Below are positions 49,427 to 59,713 of a stretch of 64,000 nt of DNA, piece after piece. The first letter of the stretch is position 1; the number at the start of each line of letters is the position of its first letter. The notes under the pieces are model-generated. The model saw only the letters and a list, made by a program, of their open reading frames with translations. It was not told the DNA's origin and did not search any database. The DNA comes from Chlamydiota bacterium (GTDB taxonomy: Bacteria > Chlamydiota > Chlamydiia > Chlamydiales > Parachlamydiaceae). The stretch spans positions 1 through 64,000 of the forward strand of contig JABDCX010000004.1 in assembly GCA_013287915.1 (NCBI GenBank), read 5' to 3'. The position numbers and the translations under genes were made by a program.

Positions 49427-50971
49427 TTAGTGCATAGCTTCCTTGGTCTGGGAGGAAGTGGGAGCGACGCGCTTACACAGATAAATGATGGGGATCATGG
49501 CCAGCAATCCCCAAGCGGCCAAATAGGCAAGATCGTTAGTGGCAAGCATGTACGCTTGCTGTTCGATCTTCATGTCCAGAACGCGATCAATGACTCCTGG
49601 CACAAAGCGGGTGCTGAAATTGCTCAAATAGTTGTAGAACTGTGTGGTTGAGGGTTCGTAAATGGTATTGGCTTCTGTCAACCGTGCATGGTGGAAGATT
49701 TCTAACCGGGTCCAAAGTTCAATGGCAAGCGAGGTGCCAAAGCCGCTGCCGACCAATACCCGGATAAAGTGAAATAGGCCAGAGGCACTTGCATAACGCG
49801 CTTTGGGAATTCCATTCAAACTCAACGTCACGATCGGCAAGAAAAAGAAAGCGAGCCCAAACCCCTGGAAAAACCGGTTCCACATAATTGTTTCAAGCTC
49901 GATTTGGGTGGTGAAATTCGTCTGATAAAAAAAGCTTAAAGCAAAAAAGACAAAACTCAATGCACCAATCGCTCGAAGATCGAAATTGGACATGTACTTG
50001 CCCACGCTATTGGAGAGCAGCATCGAAGCCACTCCAACGGGTGCAACAGCCACCCCTGCCCAGAATGGAGTATAATTCTGCTCTGTCTGCAGCCACAAAG
50101 GGATGGTGACTGTGGTAGCAAAGTAAAATAGAAACCCAACTGTAATCGCTATCGTTCCAAATGTAAAATTGCGGATTTTGAAAAATGAGAGATCGACAAT
50201 CGGGTATTTTTGAAAATAGGTCCAAATAAAAAAATACACGAGTGCAATCGCCGATACCAGTGTGAGTGCGATAATCACATTCGACTCAAACCAATCTAAA
50301 TCTTTCCCTTTATCGAGCATGACCTGCAAGGAAATGACCCCTACCGTTAAGAAAAAGAGGCCGACCCAATCAATCGGGTTGCGGACGATATCGCCAGCTT
50401 TGTCTTTGACGAGAAACCATACTGTTAAAGCAGAAAAAATCCCTATGGGGACATTGATGTAAAAGATCCACGGCCACGAATACACATCGGTGATATAGCC
50501 TCCCACAATTGGACCTAGAACAGGCGCTGTCACAACGATCATGCTCCAAAAGCCCATAGCAGACCCCTGCTTTTCCGTGGGGTTATAGGCCATGAGCAAA
50601 CTCTGCGACAAGGGGATGAGTGACCCTGCAACGGCTCCCTGCGCTGTTCGACAGATGACGAGCATCGTCAAACTGTGGGAAAACCCGCAAAGAAATGACG
50701 TCAAAGCAAACAACAACACCGACCACACAAACAAACGCACGCGGCCAAAGTAATCGGAGAGCCACCCCGTCAAGGGCAAAACGAGTGCATTGCTAGCTGC
50801 AAAAGACGTGATCACCCACGTCCCTTGATCGACGCTGACGCTTAAATTTCCGGCAATGTAAGGAATGGCTACGTTCGCGATCGAAGTGTCGAGAATTTGT
50901 ATAAACGTGCCCATGCCCAAAGCAACGTTCAAGAGCAGCAGACGCATCCCTTTCAAACATTCATGATCCAT
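49427..50971 (-). CDS. MFS multidrug transporter, DHA2/EmrB family
   Basis: LDTSIANVAIPYIAGNLSVSVDQGTWVITSFAASNALVLPLTGWLSDYFGR. Confidence 0.95.
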   Translation of the reverse strand: MDHECLKGMRLLLLNVALGMGTFIQILDTSIANVAIPYIAGNLSVSVDQGTWVITSFAASNALVLPLTGWLSDYFGRVRLFVWSVLLFALTSFLCGFSHSLTMLVICRTAQGAVAGSLIPLSQSLLMAYNPTEKQGSAMGFWSMIVVTAPVLGPIVGGYITDVYSWPWIFYINVPIGIFSALTVWFLVKDKAGDIVRNPIDWVGLFFLTVGVISLQVMLDKGKDLDWFESNVIIALTLVSAIALVYFFIWTYFQKYPIVDLSFFKIRNFTFGTIAITVGFLFYFATTVTIPLWLQTEQNYTPFWAGVAVAPVGVASMLLSNSVGKYMSNFDLRAIGALSFVFFALSFFYQTNFTTQIELETIMWNRFFQGFGLAFFFLPIVTLSLNGIPKARYASASGLFHFIRVLVGSGFGTSLAIELWTRLEIFHHARLTEANTIYEPSTTQFYNYLSNFSTRFVPGVIDRVLDMKIEQQAYMLATNDLAYLAAWGLLAMIPIIYLCKRVAPTSSQTKEAMH

Positions 50972-50977
50972 ACTTCT

Positions 50978-52135
50978 CTATTTGACAACGGATTGAATAA
51001 TTTCATCGATCACTTTCTCGACGGCCTCCATGTCAATATCAAAAACGTTTGTCGTCCCTACGGCCTGTGTAGAGGGGATTTGCGCAATCATGGGAAGATC
51101 TAAATTGGAAAGATGGACATCGACATTTGCAGAGATGCCAAGGCGGATCGGATATTTTTTCACTGTCTCGGGGTCGAGGCTGATGCGAACGGGAAGGCGC
51201 TGGACAATTTTTATCCAGTTCCCTGTTGCGTTTTGTGGGGGAATCAAAGAGAACACACTTCCACTGCCAAAAGCAATCCCCAAAACTGTTCCCTGATAGA
51301 CGACGTCGGACCCGTAGAGGTCAAATGTTACGGTTGCCGTCTGTCCAATGCGCATGCTTGTCAACTGTGTTTCTTTGTAATTCGCATCGACCCATACATA
51401 ATCTAAGGGGATGATCGCCATCATGGCAGTACTAGGAGTCACCCACTCTCCAATATCGACAAAGCGCTGTGCGACATAACCAGTAGCAGGAGCATAAATC
51501 GAGCAGTGCTTCAAATTGTAGTAAGCCGTGCGCACTCTTCCCCTTTCTACTTCGATAAGCGGATGTTCCACTATTGGTGTGTTTCCCGCCGCATCTAGCG
51601 ATACTTGGAGCTCTGCTAGAGCTTGCGCCAGCTCGTTTTCAGCAATCACGAGTGCATCTTTGGCGTGGACAAAATCTTCATCAGAAATCGCTCTGGAACC
51701 GACTAAAAGCCTCCGATTTTGGTAATCGTAGCTCGACGTTGCCACAGCTGCGCGTTTGGCTTCAACGGCTGCTTGGTTCGACAAGACCTTATCGTATAGT
51801 TTGCGCACATCCAAAACTGTTGCTGCAAGTGAAGCAAGCGCTTCATCGTACGCTACTTGGTAGCGCGTGGAATCGAGCTGAACAAGGAGCTGCCCTCCCC
51901 TGACTAGATCAGTATCATCGGCGTAAAACGCCACGACAGAGCCAGGAATAGCCGAGTTGAGTTTAATCATGCTGCCATTGGCATAGGCGTCATCAGTAAA
52001 TGCATGAAAACGCAAATAAAGAAGCCAGAATAAAAACCAAGCTACCCCAAAGAGCACTAACAGAGTAGTGACAATCCATAACACCTTATTGCGACCATTC
52101 GGTTGTGGCTGTGTAGCGTTATTGGGTTCACTCAT
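50978..52135 (-). CDS. HlyD/EmrA-family efflux adaptor
   Basis: TDDAYANGSMIKLNSAIPGSVVAFYADDTDLVRGGQLLVQLD; operon with EmrB-like gene. Confidence 0.95.
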   Translation of the reverse strand: MSEPNNATQPQPNGRNKVLWIVTTLLVLFGVAWFLFWLLYLRFHAFTDDAYANGSMIKLNSAIPGSVVAFYADDTDLVRGGQLLVQLDSTRYQVAYDEALASLAATVLDVRKLYDKVLSNQAAVEAKRAAVATSSYDYQNRRLLVGSRAISDEDFVHAKDALVIAENELAQALAELQVSLDAAGNTPIVEHPLIEVERGRVRTAYYNLKHCSIYAPATGYVAQRFVDIGEWVTPSTAMMAIIPLDYVWVDANYKETQLTSMRIGQTATVTFDLYGSDVVYQGTVLGIAFGSGSVFSLIPPQNATGNWIKIVQRLPVRISLDPETVKKYPIRLGISANVDVHLSNLDLPMIAQIPSTQAVGTTNVFDIDMEAVEKVIDEIIQSVVK

Positions 52136-53622
52136 GCGTCACCGTCCATACACGTTTCATATCCTCCGCCCAGCGCCTTGATCAATGACAAAATGGCGTG
52201 CAACGTATTCCCCAAGGCACCTATTTCTTGATCGCGCGCCTTAAGCAGGCTGCTTTCGCTGTTCAATAGATCGAGTTCCGAGCTCAGGTTGTGGTTTAAG
52301 CGGAGTTGCGCCAACTCCAAATTCTTTGCATTCTGAGTAAAAATCTCATGGTAAGCGCTCAATTGCTTTTCGTTGTAGCGCAAGAGCGCTATCCCATCTA
52401 AAACCTCTCTAACGGCATTTAACACAAGTTGGTTATATTCGTATATCGCTTGATCGTAACTCACCTCGCTCCCGCGCAAATTGGCAATCAACTTTCCCCC
52501 ATCAAATACAGGCAACAACACGGCAGGATCAACGCTATAGTAGCTGCTTGGCCATTCAAATAACTTTCTCAAATGGATCGTTTGGTACCCAAACAGCCCA
52601 GTCAAACTGAAATCTGGGTAAAAGCCCGCTTTGGCTGCTTCAATTTGTTCCCCTGCTGATTCGATGAGCCACAGCTGGGAAATGACGTCTGGTCGATGCG
52701 CAATTAAATGGAACGGCAAATCGCCTGGCAAAGGCACCCGCGGCAAGGGCCTCTCCTCGATGCTCATATCCCAAATCATTTCATCGAAATTTCCGGCTAG
52801 ATAAGCCCTCAACTGATTTTCAGCAATTGCCATATGGCCTAGGATCTGATAGAGCACTTGCTTTGCCTCTGCTAATTTCGCCTCTGCCAAATTGACTACC
52901 GTCTCACTATCTAAATGAGCCGCTGCGCGTTGTCTCGTTAACTCTAACACCCTTTCCTGTATTGCCACTTGCCGAGAAGCGATTTCTATCCGCTGATAAT
53001 CGACCTGCACCTGGTAATAAGCCTCTGCAATCGCAACCCCCAACTGCAGCCGAATGAACATCTCATCGGCAATATTCGCCTGCACTTCCCCTAGTGCGGC
53101 ACTCAACAAGCTGCGCCTTTTTCCCCAAATGTCAAAGTCGTACGATAAAGTAAACTCTGTTTCGTATTGGGTAAAGTAGACTGGAATCCCCGCAGCGCCC
53201 CCCGTGCCTACAAGTGGAGGCTGCCCAGTTTGCTGCCCATTCATGTTGAAGGGGATGATTCCCGTTTCGCTAAATTTTGAACGGAGCACATCGGCTCCCC
53301 AATTGATCGTGGGATATAAACTCGAACGCACCAAATCGGCATTATAGACAGCGAACAAAATGTTGCTCCGCGCTTCTTGAATCGTGGGGTTGCGCTGAAA
53401 AGCCGTTTGAATAAAACAGGAGAGTTGATCGTCGTAAAATAAACCCCACCACTCTTCTGGCATTGGCGCCGTATAGGCAATGAGTGGATCAGCACTTGCG
53501 TCCTCGAACGCAGCCTCCAAAGCTTCACTCGGCGTCTCGATCGGCTGAGCCCGATAGCCAGAACTGCAAGCAGTGAACAGCAAGCAGGTAATATTGAAAT
53601 TGATCAGTAAGCGAAACAGCAT
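52132..53622 (-). CDS. Outer membrane efflux lipoprotein (NodT/TolC family)
   Basis: LLFTACSSGYRAQP lipobox; LIAHRPDVISQLWLIESAGEQIEAAKAGFYPDFSLTG. Confidence 0.95.
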   Translation of the reverse strand: MLFRLLINFNITCLLFTACSSGYRAQPIETPSEALEAAFEDASADPLIAYTAPMPEEWWGLFYDDQLSCFIQTAFQRNPTIQEARSNILFAVYNADLVRSSLYPTINWGADVLRSKFSETGIIPFNMNGQQTGQPPLVGTGGAAGIPVYFTQYETEFTLSYDFDIWGKRRSLLSAALGEVQANIADEMFIRLQLGVAIAEAYYQVQVDYQRIEIASRQVAIQERVLELTRQRAAAHLDSETVVNLAEAKLAEAKQVLYQILGHMAIAENQLRAYLAGNFDEMIWDMSIEERPLPRVPLPGDLPFHLIAHRPDVISQLWLIESAGEQIEAAKAGFYPDFSLTGLFGYQTIHLRKLFEWPSSYYSVDPAVLLPVFDGGKLIANLRGSEVSYDQAIYEYNQLVLNAVREVLDGIALLRYNEKQLSAYHEIFTQNAKNLELAQLRLNHNLSSELDLLNSESSLLKARDQEIGALGNTLHAILSLIKALGGGYETCMDGDA

Positions 53623-53666
53623 TGTTCACATTGGGTTAAAAAAAATTGTATTAACACGTGAACAGA

Positions 53667-54668
53667 TTATTTTCCATGGTTGGTTGGGGTTTCGCCTAAA
53701 ACGATCTGCTTAAACAAGGCTGTGACAGCTTTGGGGTCGCTGGCACGCACCTGTTCGATCACTGGCAAGATGCCTTCTTTCTTTGCTTTTTGTAAGGGCG
53801 GTACGAGAGCATTTATTTCGAGGACAACAGAAGAAAAGCCGGCCTGAGGGTATTTAATCACGTCAAAAGCTGCGTCAGGAGTCATGAAATTCCACCCCTC
53901 CTCGCGCAACATCTCGATGATCTTTGGTAAACAGAGCGCAGTAATGTCGGCATTCGCGTGGAATAAAAAGACAAAGGGAGAGCTCTGCCCTGCCCTCGTT
54001 CTCAAACTTGTGTATAAGGGGATCGTTCTTTTGAGGTGTTCGAGATAGAATTCCTCTAAACGGCCCTGATCGATTGAATGCCCTTCGGCGATCGCATTCA
54101 AAAGCAACGTGTTTAAATATGAGTCGTCACTATCTACGGAGACATACGCATGAAAATAGCCTCGATCGACAAGCTTTTGCGCCGCTTCCTTTGAGCGTTT
54201 TATCTTCATATCCCAAGAACCTGCCCCCTCCAGACCTACATCAAGATAGGGATACCGAAACCAGGATCGGTATTGAGAGACAGTTTTGATCAGCGCATTG
54301 CAGTTCTCAACATCTGCTATGTAATGAGCCACGTCCATTTGAGAGAGACGAGGCAAAGAATAAGAGTTGTTCCCTATCCGGTGCCCTGCCTGTGACACCT
54401 TCTCTAACGTAGTAAAACCGGTGGGGTATTGAAAGAGCTCTTGCCCAACGACAAAAAATGCGGCTTCGATTTTCTCTGCTCTGAGAGCCTGCAAAATCTT
54501 CTTCCTCTTTTCCACAGCGCTTAAGCAGGCCGAATCTTGAAGAGGCAAATGATCAAACGTCAATACTGCGGGACGGTTCTTCACAGGAAGCTCATAGAAG
54601 CCATTTGCCAAAGAGGGGTTCAAAAGCGCAAAAAAACCGATCAAAAAAGAGAAAACAAAGAATGGCAT
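53667..54668 (-). CDS. Exported polysaccharide deacetylase (NodB)-like protein with altered metal ligands
   Basis: VLTFDHLPLQDS, GHRIGNNSYSLPRLS, RYPYLD, FLFHAN; start at MPFFVFSFLIGFFALL (signal peptide). Confidence 0.75.
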   Translation of the reverse strand: MPFFVFSFLIGFFALLNPSLANGFYELPVKNRPAVLTFDHLPLQDSACLSAVEKRKKILQALRAEKIEAAFFVVGQELFQYPTGFTTLEKVSQAGHRIGNNSYSLPRLSQMDVAHYIADVENCNALIKTVSQYRSWFRYPYLDVGLEGAGSWDMKIKRSKEAAQKLVDRGYFHAYVSVDSDDSYLNTLLLNAIAEGHSIDQGRLEEFYLEHLKRTIPLYTSLRTRAGQSSPFVFLFHANADITALCLPKIIEMLREEGWNFMTPDAAFDVIKYPQAGFSSVVLEINALVPPLQKAKKEGILPVIEQVRASDPKAVTALFKQIVLGETPTNHGK

Positions 54669-54755
54669 ACGACCTCGCAGTTTGAAATTCTGGCCAGAAC
54701 TTGCGACTATATGCCGAAAACACCAATTCGTCAATTTTTGACAAATCACACGTCG

Positions 54756-56018
54756 CTAAAACTTATCATATTCACTTCTCATCAGCCTTTCGTACTCCGC
54801 AATCGGGATCATATCCACTTGAGCGCGCCGCGCATCCAAACTTTCTATGTCTTCTACGGGATAGAGGCTAAGATCGCCCTCTAGATAGACCCATTGCGTT
54901 CCGTAGATTTGAGGCTTGTCTTCATTCATATTCACCCGATCAGTGAGATAGGCCAACTCCCTTGGAGCTGCCTCATAGAGTTGCACAGCCTTTTTGAGCA
55001 GTTCAAGGCACCGTTTTTGAAAGTCGAGATTTTGATCTTGGTGTTGGATCAATAACCAAGCAGCCTTCGCTCCCTCTTCCCCAACAAGTGACACCCCGGG
55101 CCACCCATATTGATCGACAATAGCGAGCAATTTTTGCCCGTTTTCCGCATCTAATTGGCTGATTTCCTCCCAAACGTTTTCAAATTTGTCTGGATTGCTG
55201 AGCATGCGCCATCTGGCCTCTTGGTCGCGCGTCTTCATCTCGATTATCTCTTTTTGCAACGCGTTGTTAAATCGGGAGTGGTATCCGTATAACCCCTCTT
55301 GTTTGATGATCGCTTGTACAGAGAACGAGAGGGAGGATTCAAATGGCTCCCCATTTTGAATGGCCTTCCTTACCGCTGTGGAAGAACGCTCTTGCGACCG
55401 GATAAACTTTCGGATGGGGCGATCAGCTATTTTCCCGCCTAGATAGGAAAGATCGATATTCCCTCTTAAAGCGACTAAAAATGCATCGGCTTTCAGAGCC
55501 ATCAAAGCGCCGATTGTGTCGGTGTAGTGCTTTTCCTTTAACGGAAGCCCTCGCATGAAGACGCTGCGGTACTTATTGCTCAGCTGCTCATCTGGGCCCA
55601 TTAAATTCTCTGTAATCACATCAGAACCGATAATTCCAACAACTTCAAGATTTCCAGCGATAGCTCCAAACTTATCTTGCAATTCCTTCGGTGTCCAAGC
55701 AGTAAACAACACTTTCGGATTCTCTTGATACACACTTGCAACCATTCTTCGACGCGTTGCCCAATCGGTGCGGTTCTTAAATTGATCCCCTCCCGGCACG
55801 GGATAAATCAAAACATAGTCGACCTCACCCGATTGCAATGCCTCTTGGATCACAGTCTCGTGTCCCCGGTGAATTGGATCGAAAGACCCAATGTAGTAAC
55901 CCAACTTTTGCCCCTTTAAAACACTCAAATCAAACTGATCGTCAAGTTCCTTTCCATTTGCTGCCAAAGGGGACAACATCACTCCTAAACCCAAAAAAAT
56001 TGACATACTTTTAAACAT
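54756..56018 (-). CDS. Exported nucleotidyltransferase (NadD/CoaD-like cytidylyltransferase superfamily)
   Basis: Signal peptide MFKSMSIFLGLGVMLSPLAANG; YYIGSFDPIHRGHETVIQEAL; RSSTAVRKAIQNG. Confidence 0.8.
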   Translation of the reverse strand: MFKSMSIFLGLGVMLSPLAANGKELDDQFDLSVLKGQKLGYYIGSFDPIHRGHETVIQEALQSGEVDYVLIYPVPGGDQFKNRTDWATRRRMVASVYQENPKVLFTAWTPKELQDKFGAIAGNLEVVGIIGSDVITENLMGPDEQLSNKYRSVFMRGLPLKEKHYTDTIGALMALKADAFLVALRGNIDLSYLGGKIADRPIRKFIRSQERSSTAVRKAIQNGEPFESSLSFSVQAIIKQEGLYGYHSRFNNALQKEIIEMKTRDQEARWRMLSNPDKFENVWEEISQLDAENGQKLLAIVDQYGWPGVSLVGEEGAKAAWLLIQHQDQNLDFQKRCLELLKKAVQLYEAAPRELAYLTDRVNMNEDKPQIYGTQWVYLEGDLSLYPVEDIESLDARRAQVDMIPIAEYERLMRSEYDKF

Positions 56019-56034
56019 TTCAATCTCCCAATAA

Positions 56035-58371
56035 TCATGGTATATAATAAGTGTCGAGGCGGTTCAGCCACCCCGGAAGCCATTTTCCCTCTTTCTGAGG
56101 GTCTGGTGCATTTACAACGCGCTCTTGCAAAAGTTTTTTTGCGCTCATCGCAAACCGTTCTTCAGGAGGAGGTTTGGGCATGAAATCCCCGCTTGCCATG
56201 GTTTGGAGAACTTGGCTTAACCCCCACCCCTTTCCTTGGTAGCGCTCTTTAGGATCTGTCCCCTCATGTTTGAAATTGAGATAGTCTACAAGGATGTATG
56301 GGCCATAAAATGTTCTGCCCACACGAAAGAACTGGTTGATCACATCCTGTCGTTCTTTAGGTGGAGTGGAAAGGACTATTTCTCCAAAGGCGTGGTTTAA
56401 TCTTTCTACCATGTACTCCGTTTGATCGGGGATCGTTTCTTGCAAAAAAAGGCGCAGCTCTTTCATTTTAGCTGAATCGAATTCTCGATAAAACTCCTCT
56501 CGGCTAACCCAAGGGGAAAATGTCGCAGTGGCAAGCCATCTAGGAACCTTCACATCCCGTTTTTGCAAAAATTCTACAACGGCATGGAAGCGGCCATGCG
56601 AGAAAGTCCCTTTATACTCCTCTGGCGGCCAGATGAAGTGCCCGATGCCAAGAGAGGGAAAAGGTTCTTTTTCACTCCAAAATGTCAATTGATCCACGCG
56701 GTTGCTGCACTCGTTGCGCCAAATTTTCTTGCCCACCTCTTGCGCTTGGGCTAAAGAGATCGCAAGAGGATGCGTTGTGCCGCATAAATAGTCTGCAGCG
56801 ACCTGTAGAGAACATGTATTGGGGCTGTATGCGGCAATTGTAATCTCAGCAGAGCGGGCACTGTCTAAATCGTTCGGATCTCGCATGGCAATGCAAGCCG
56901 TCGGCTTAGAAGCAACCACTTTTTTCAAAAGTTCCAGCTGCTTTGGTTGTTTCCACGCATTGTACGAGCAAAAAATGACGTATTGAACAGCGTCTAAACT
57001 ATCCAAAATCTTTCTCTGTTCGGCTGCAGAGGGTTCAAAATCGGTGAATGTGTGAAGTGTCACAACCGCTCCCACTTGCATGAGATCGGTGTTCTTAATC
57101 TTCTCTTCAATGCCCTTAGGAGCAATGATCGCAATGTTTAATTGCGATAAGTCGCGCTTTAAATTCCAATTCTGAATCTCGACAGAGCGGTAAGCAATTT
57201 CATTTGCGAGTTTCAAATGCTCTTTCTTTCTGATCTCTTCATTTGTCAAAGAGGGGCGATCAAATAACCCAGCATCCTTTTTTAACTTTAAAATTCTCGC
57301 AACCGAAGCATCGATCCGCTTTTCGCTGATCTTCCCCTTGCGCACGGCATCGACCACTCCGCGGTGGAGGCGCGCCAGCTCTTCGACATTCGTCTCTCCC
57401 GCAATCCGACTGAGTAGATCGCGCCCACCAATCAACAAAATATCGTTCCCCGCCTCAATCGCTTTCAGAGCAATTTCTACCGCATTTGCATACCCATCTA
57501 AGACACCGCTCATCGTCAGTGAATCGGTCATCAAAACGCCCTTAAAGCCCAATTTCTCTCTCAAAATCTCCTGCAAAATCGTCGAGGATAAAGTAGCGCA
57601 ATTTTTTGGGTCGATTTGGGGGAATAAAATATGGGCCGTCATGATCACAGGAGCATCGGCGACGAGCCTCTTAAAAGGCACAAGTTCGAGCTTCTCGATC
57701 TCCTGGTAGCTTTTATTGACGACTGGCCGCGCTAAGTGAGAGTCGACTGTGACATCTCCATGACCAGGAAAGTGCTTTAAACACGGGATGACGCCAGCGT
57801 CTTTAAATCCCCTTAAGCTCTCTTTTCCAAAAATGGCCACGATTTCTGGATCTCCGCTAAAGGAGCGCACGCCAATGATCGGATTGGCGCGATTGTTGTT
57901 CACATCGACCACAGGAGCCAAATTGAAATTCACGCCGACGGCCTTCATCTCTTTGCCCATGTAATAGGCAGCTTCGTAAGCCAATTCTGGCTGACCAGTT
58001 CTTTCTAAGGCGGCATTACCTGGAAACTCAGTAAATCCTCGATCTAGGCGCATGATCGCGCCCCCTTCTTGATCAGCAGAAATAAACAAGGGGATCCCGA
58101 TATGGCGATTGGCTAATTCCTGAAGCCCACAACTCATCTTCTGCACTTGCTGCGGATTGCGCAGTCCATTGGCCCAAGTGTAGTAAACCACCCCGCCAAT
58201 CTTCATGTCGCGAATTAACCGCTCTGCTTGTCCATTCGCTTCTTCTCCTTCGAAATAAACCATGAACAATTGGCCAACTTTCTCTTCAAGAGTCATTTCC
58301 TGCAGTTCTCGCCCCTCGACCGCAACCACGGCTAACAAAAGCGCAATAAATACAACTAAGCGGTTTAACAT
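56035..58371 (-). CDS. Glycoside hydrolase family 3 (beta-N-acetylhexosaminidase, NagZ-type), exported
   Basis: CLKHFPGHGDVTVDSHLARP, VLMTDSLTMSGV; signal peptide; large C-terminal extension. Confidence 0.93.
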   Translation of the reverse strand: MLNRLVVFIALLLAVVAVEGRELQEMTLEEKVGQLFMVYFEGEEANGQAERLIRDMKIGGVVYYTWANGLRNPQQVQKMSCGLQELANRHIGIPLFISADQEGGAIMRLDRGFTEFPGNAALERTGQPELAYEAAYYMGKEMKAVGVNFNLAPVVDVNNNRANPIIGVRSFSGDPEIVAIFGKESLRGFKDAGVIPCLKHFPGHGDVTVDSHLARPVVNKSYQEIEKLELVPFKRLVADAPVIMTAHILFPQIDPKNCATLSSTILQEILREKLGFKGVLMTDSLTMSGVLDGYANAVEIALKAIEAGNDILLIGGRDLLSRIAGETNVEELARLHRGVVDAVRKGKISEKRIDASVARILKLKKDAGLFDRPSLTNEEIRKKEHLKLANEIAYRSVEIQNWNLKRDLSQLNIAIIAPKGIEEKIKNTDLMQVGAVVTLHTFTDFEPSAAEQRKILDSLDAVQYVIFCSYNAWKQPKQLELLKKVVASKPTACIAMRDPNDLDSARSAEITIAAYSPNTCSLQVAADYLCGTTHPLAISLAQAQEVGKKIWRNECSNRVDQLTFWSEKEPFPSLGIGHFIWPPEEYKGTFSHGRFHAVVEFLQKRDVKVPRWLATATFSPWVSREEFYREFDSAKMKELRLFLQETIPDQTEYMVERLNHAFGEIVLSTPPKERQDVINQFFRVGRTFYGPYILVDYLNFKHEGTDPKERYQGKGWGLSQVLQTMASGDFMPKPPPEERFAMSAKKLLQERVVNAPDPQKEGKWLPGWLNRLDTYYIP

Positions 58372-58423
58372 GTTCGATTGACCTCTGAAAATCTCATGGG
58401 GGTAAATTCTAACAGAGTTGGGA

Positions 58424-59713
58424 TTACCAATCTAGAGTGAGAATGATCTGGTCATAAATGAACTGCAGTTCTTCTGGTTGGATGCAATAGGGGGGCAAAA
58501 CGTAAAGCACATTGCCTAAAGGGCGCAGCAAGATACCCTTCTCGAGGAAAAAACGGTAGAGACGCTCGCGAATGGAATCAAAATAAGAGTGCGTTTCGGT
58601 GAGATATTCAAGCACTAAGATAGTTCCAATCACCTCACACCGTTTCAGCTTCGGGTGGTGCTGCCACAGTTTACAGAATGCTTGATGGGAGGTCTCGATA
58701 CTTTTTCTTTGAATTGCACAACTCTCCATAAGCAAGAGATCCAAGCTAGCAAGCGCACTGCAACAAGACAGTGGATTTGCGGTATAGGAATGGCCGTGTA
58801 AAAAGGCCTGCTTGAGATGATCGCCTAAAAATGCATTGAAAATCTGTTCCGTACAGGCTGTCGCCCCCAAAGGTAAAAATCCCCCTGTGAGCCCCTTGGA
58901 CAAGCAAATCAGATCCACTGTTTCGTGCAGCTGGTCGCAGGCAAATAGAGTGCCCGTGCGACCAAATCCGGTCATCACTTCGTCGGCGATCGTCAAGACC
59001 TGATACTCTTTACAACAGCGAATCAATCGATCTAGTGCGTGTGCAGAATAGACGATCATCCCTCCTGCCCCTAAGACAAGCGGTTCAAAGATAAAACAAG
59101 CAATGTCCCCCTTCTCTAAAATCGAGCGGAGTTGAGCCACTGAAGCCTCTTCATGGCCAGGTGTGGGGAGATCGATCGCCTCTGTTTCAAACAAATGCTT
59201 CCAAAAGGGACGGCTAAATTCATTCCTGCTTGCAACAGACATCGCTCCAAAGGTTTCCCCATGAAAGCTATTCTTAAAACACACCACTTTCGTTTTGGGA
59301 ATCTGTTGGTTGTGCCAATACTGGATGGCCATTTTGACAGCGATCTCCACGGCTGTCGATCCGTTGTCGGAGTAAAATATCTTCGACATGGTCCCGGGAA
59401 GAATCGCAAGCAACCGAGACGCCAATTTGATGGCACCCTCGTGGGTAAAATCTGCAAAAATGACGTGTTCTAATACTCCGGCTTGTTGCGCAATTTTTCG
59501 AGCGATATAGGGATGCGCATGCCCGTGGAGATTCACCCACCAAGAGGAGATCGCGTCTAGATAGCGGGTGCCATCTTCGGCATAAAGATAGGGGCCTTTT
59601 GCCCGCACGATCGGAATCGGCAGAGGCGCTGTTTTCATCTGTGTAAACGGATGCCAAATGCAGGCACGATCTTGTTCTGCTAAGGAAGATGTTTGTAAAA
59701 GTTGGATTGCCAT
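58424..59713 (-). CDS. bioA: Adenosylmethionine-8-amino-7-oxononanoate aminotransferase
   Basis: WHPFTQMKTAPLPIPIVRAKG, SSWWVNLHGHAHPYI, TIADEVMTGFGRTGTLFACD. Confidence 0.97.
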   Translation of the reverse strand: MAIQLLQTSSLAEQDRACIWHPFTQMKTAPLPIPIVRAKGPYLYAEDGTRYLDAISSWWVNLHGHAHPYIARKIAQQAGVLEHVIFADFTHEGAIKLASRLLAILPGTMSKIFYSDNGSTAVEIAVKMAIQYWHNQQIPKTKVVCFKNSFHGETFGAMSVASRNEFSRPFWKHLFETEAIDLPTPGHEEASVAQLRSILEKGDIACFIFEPLVLGAGGMIVYSAHALDRLIRCCKEYQVLTIADEVMTGFGRTGTLFACDQLHETVDLICLSKGLTGGFLPLGATACTEQIFNAFLGDHLKQAFLHGHSYTANPLSCCSALASLDLLLMESCAIQRKSIETSHQAFCKLWQHHPKLKRCEVIGTILVLEYLTETHSYFDSIRERLYRFFLEKGILLRPLGNVLYVLPPYCIQPEELQFIYDQIILTLDW

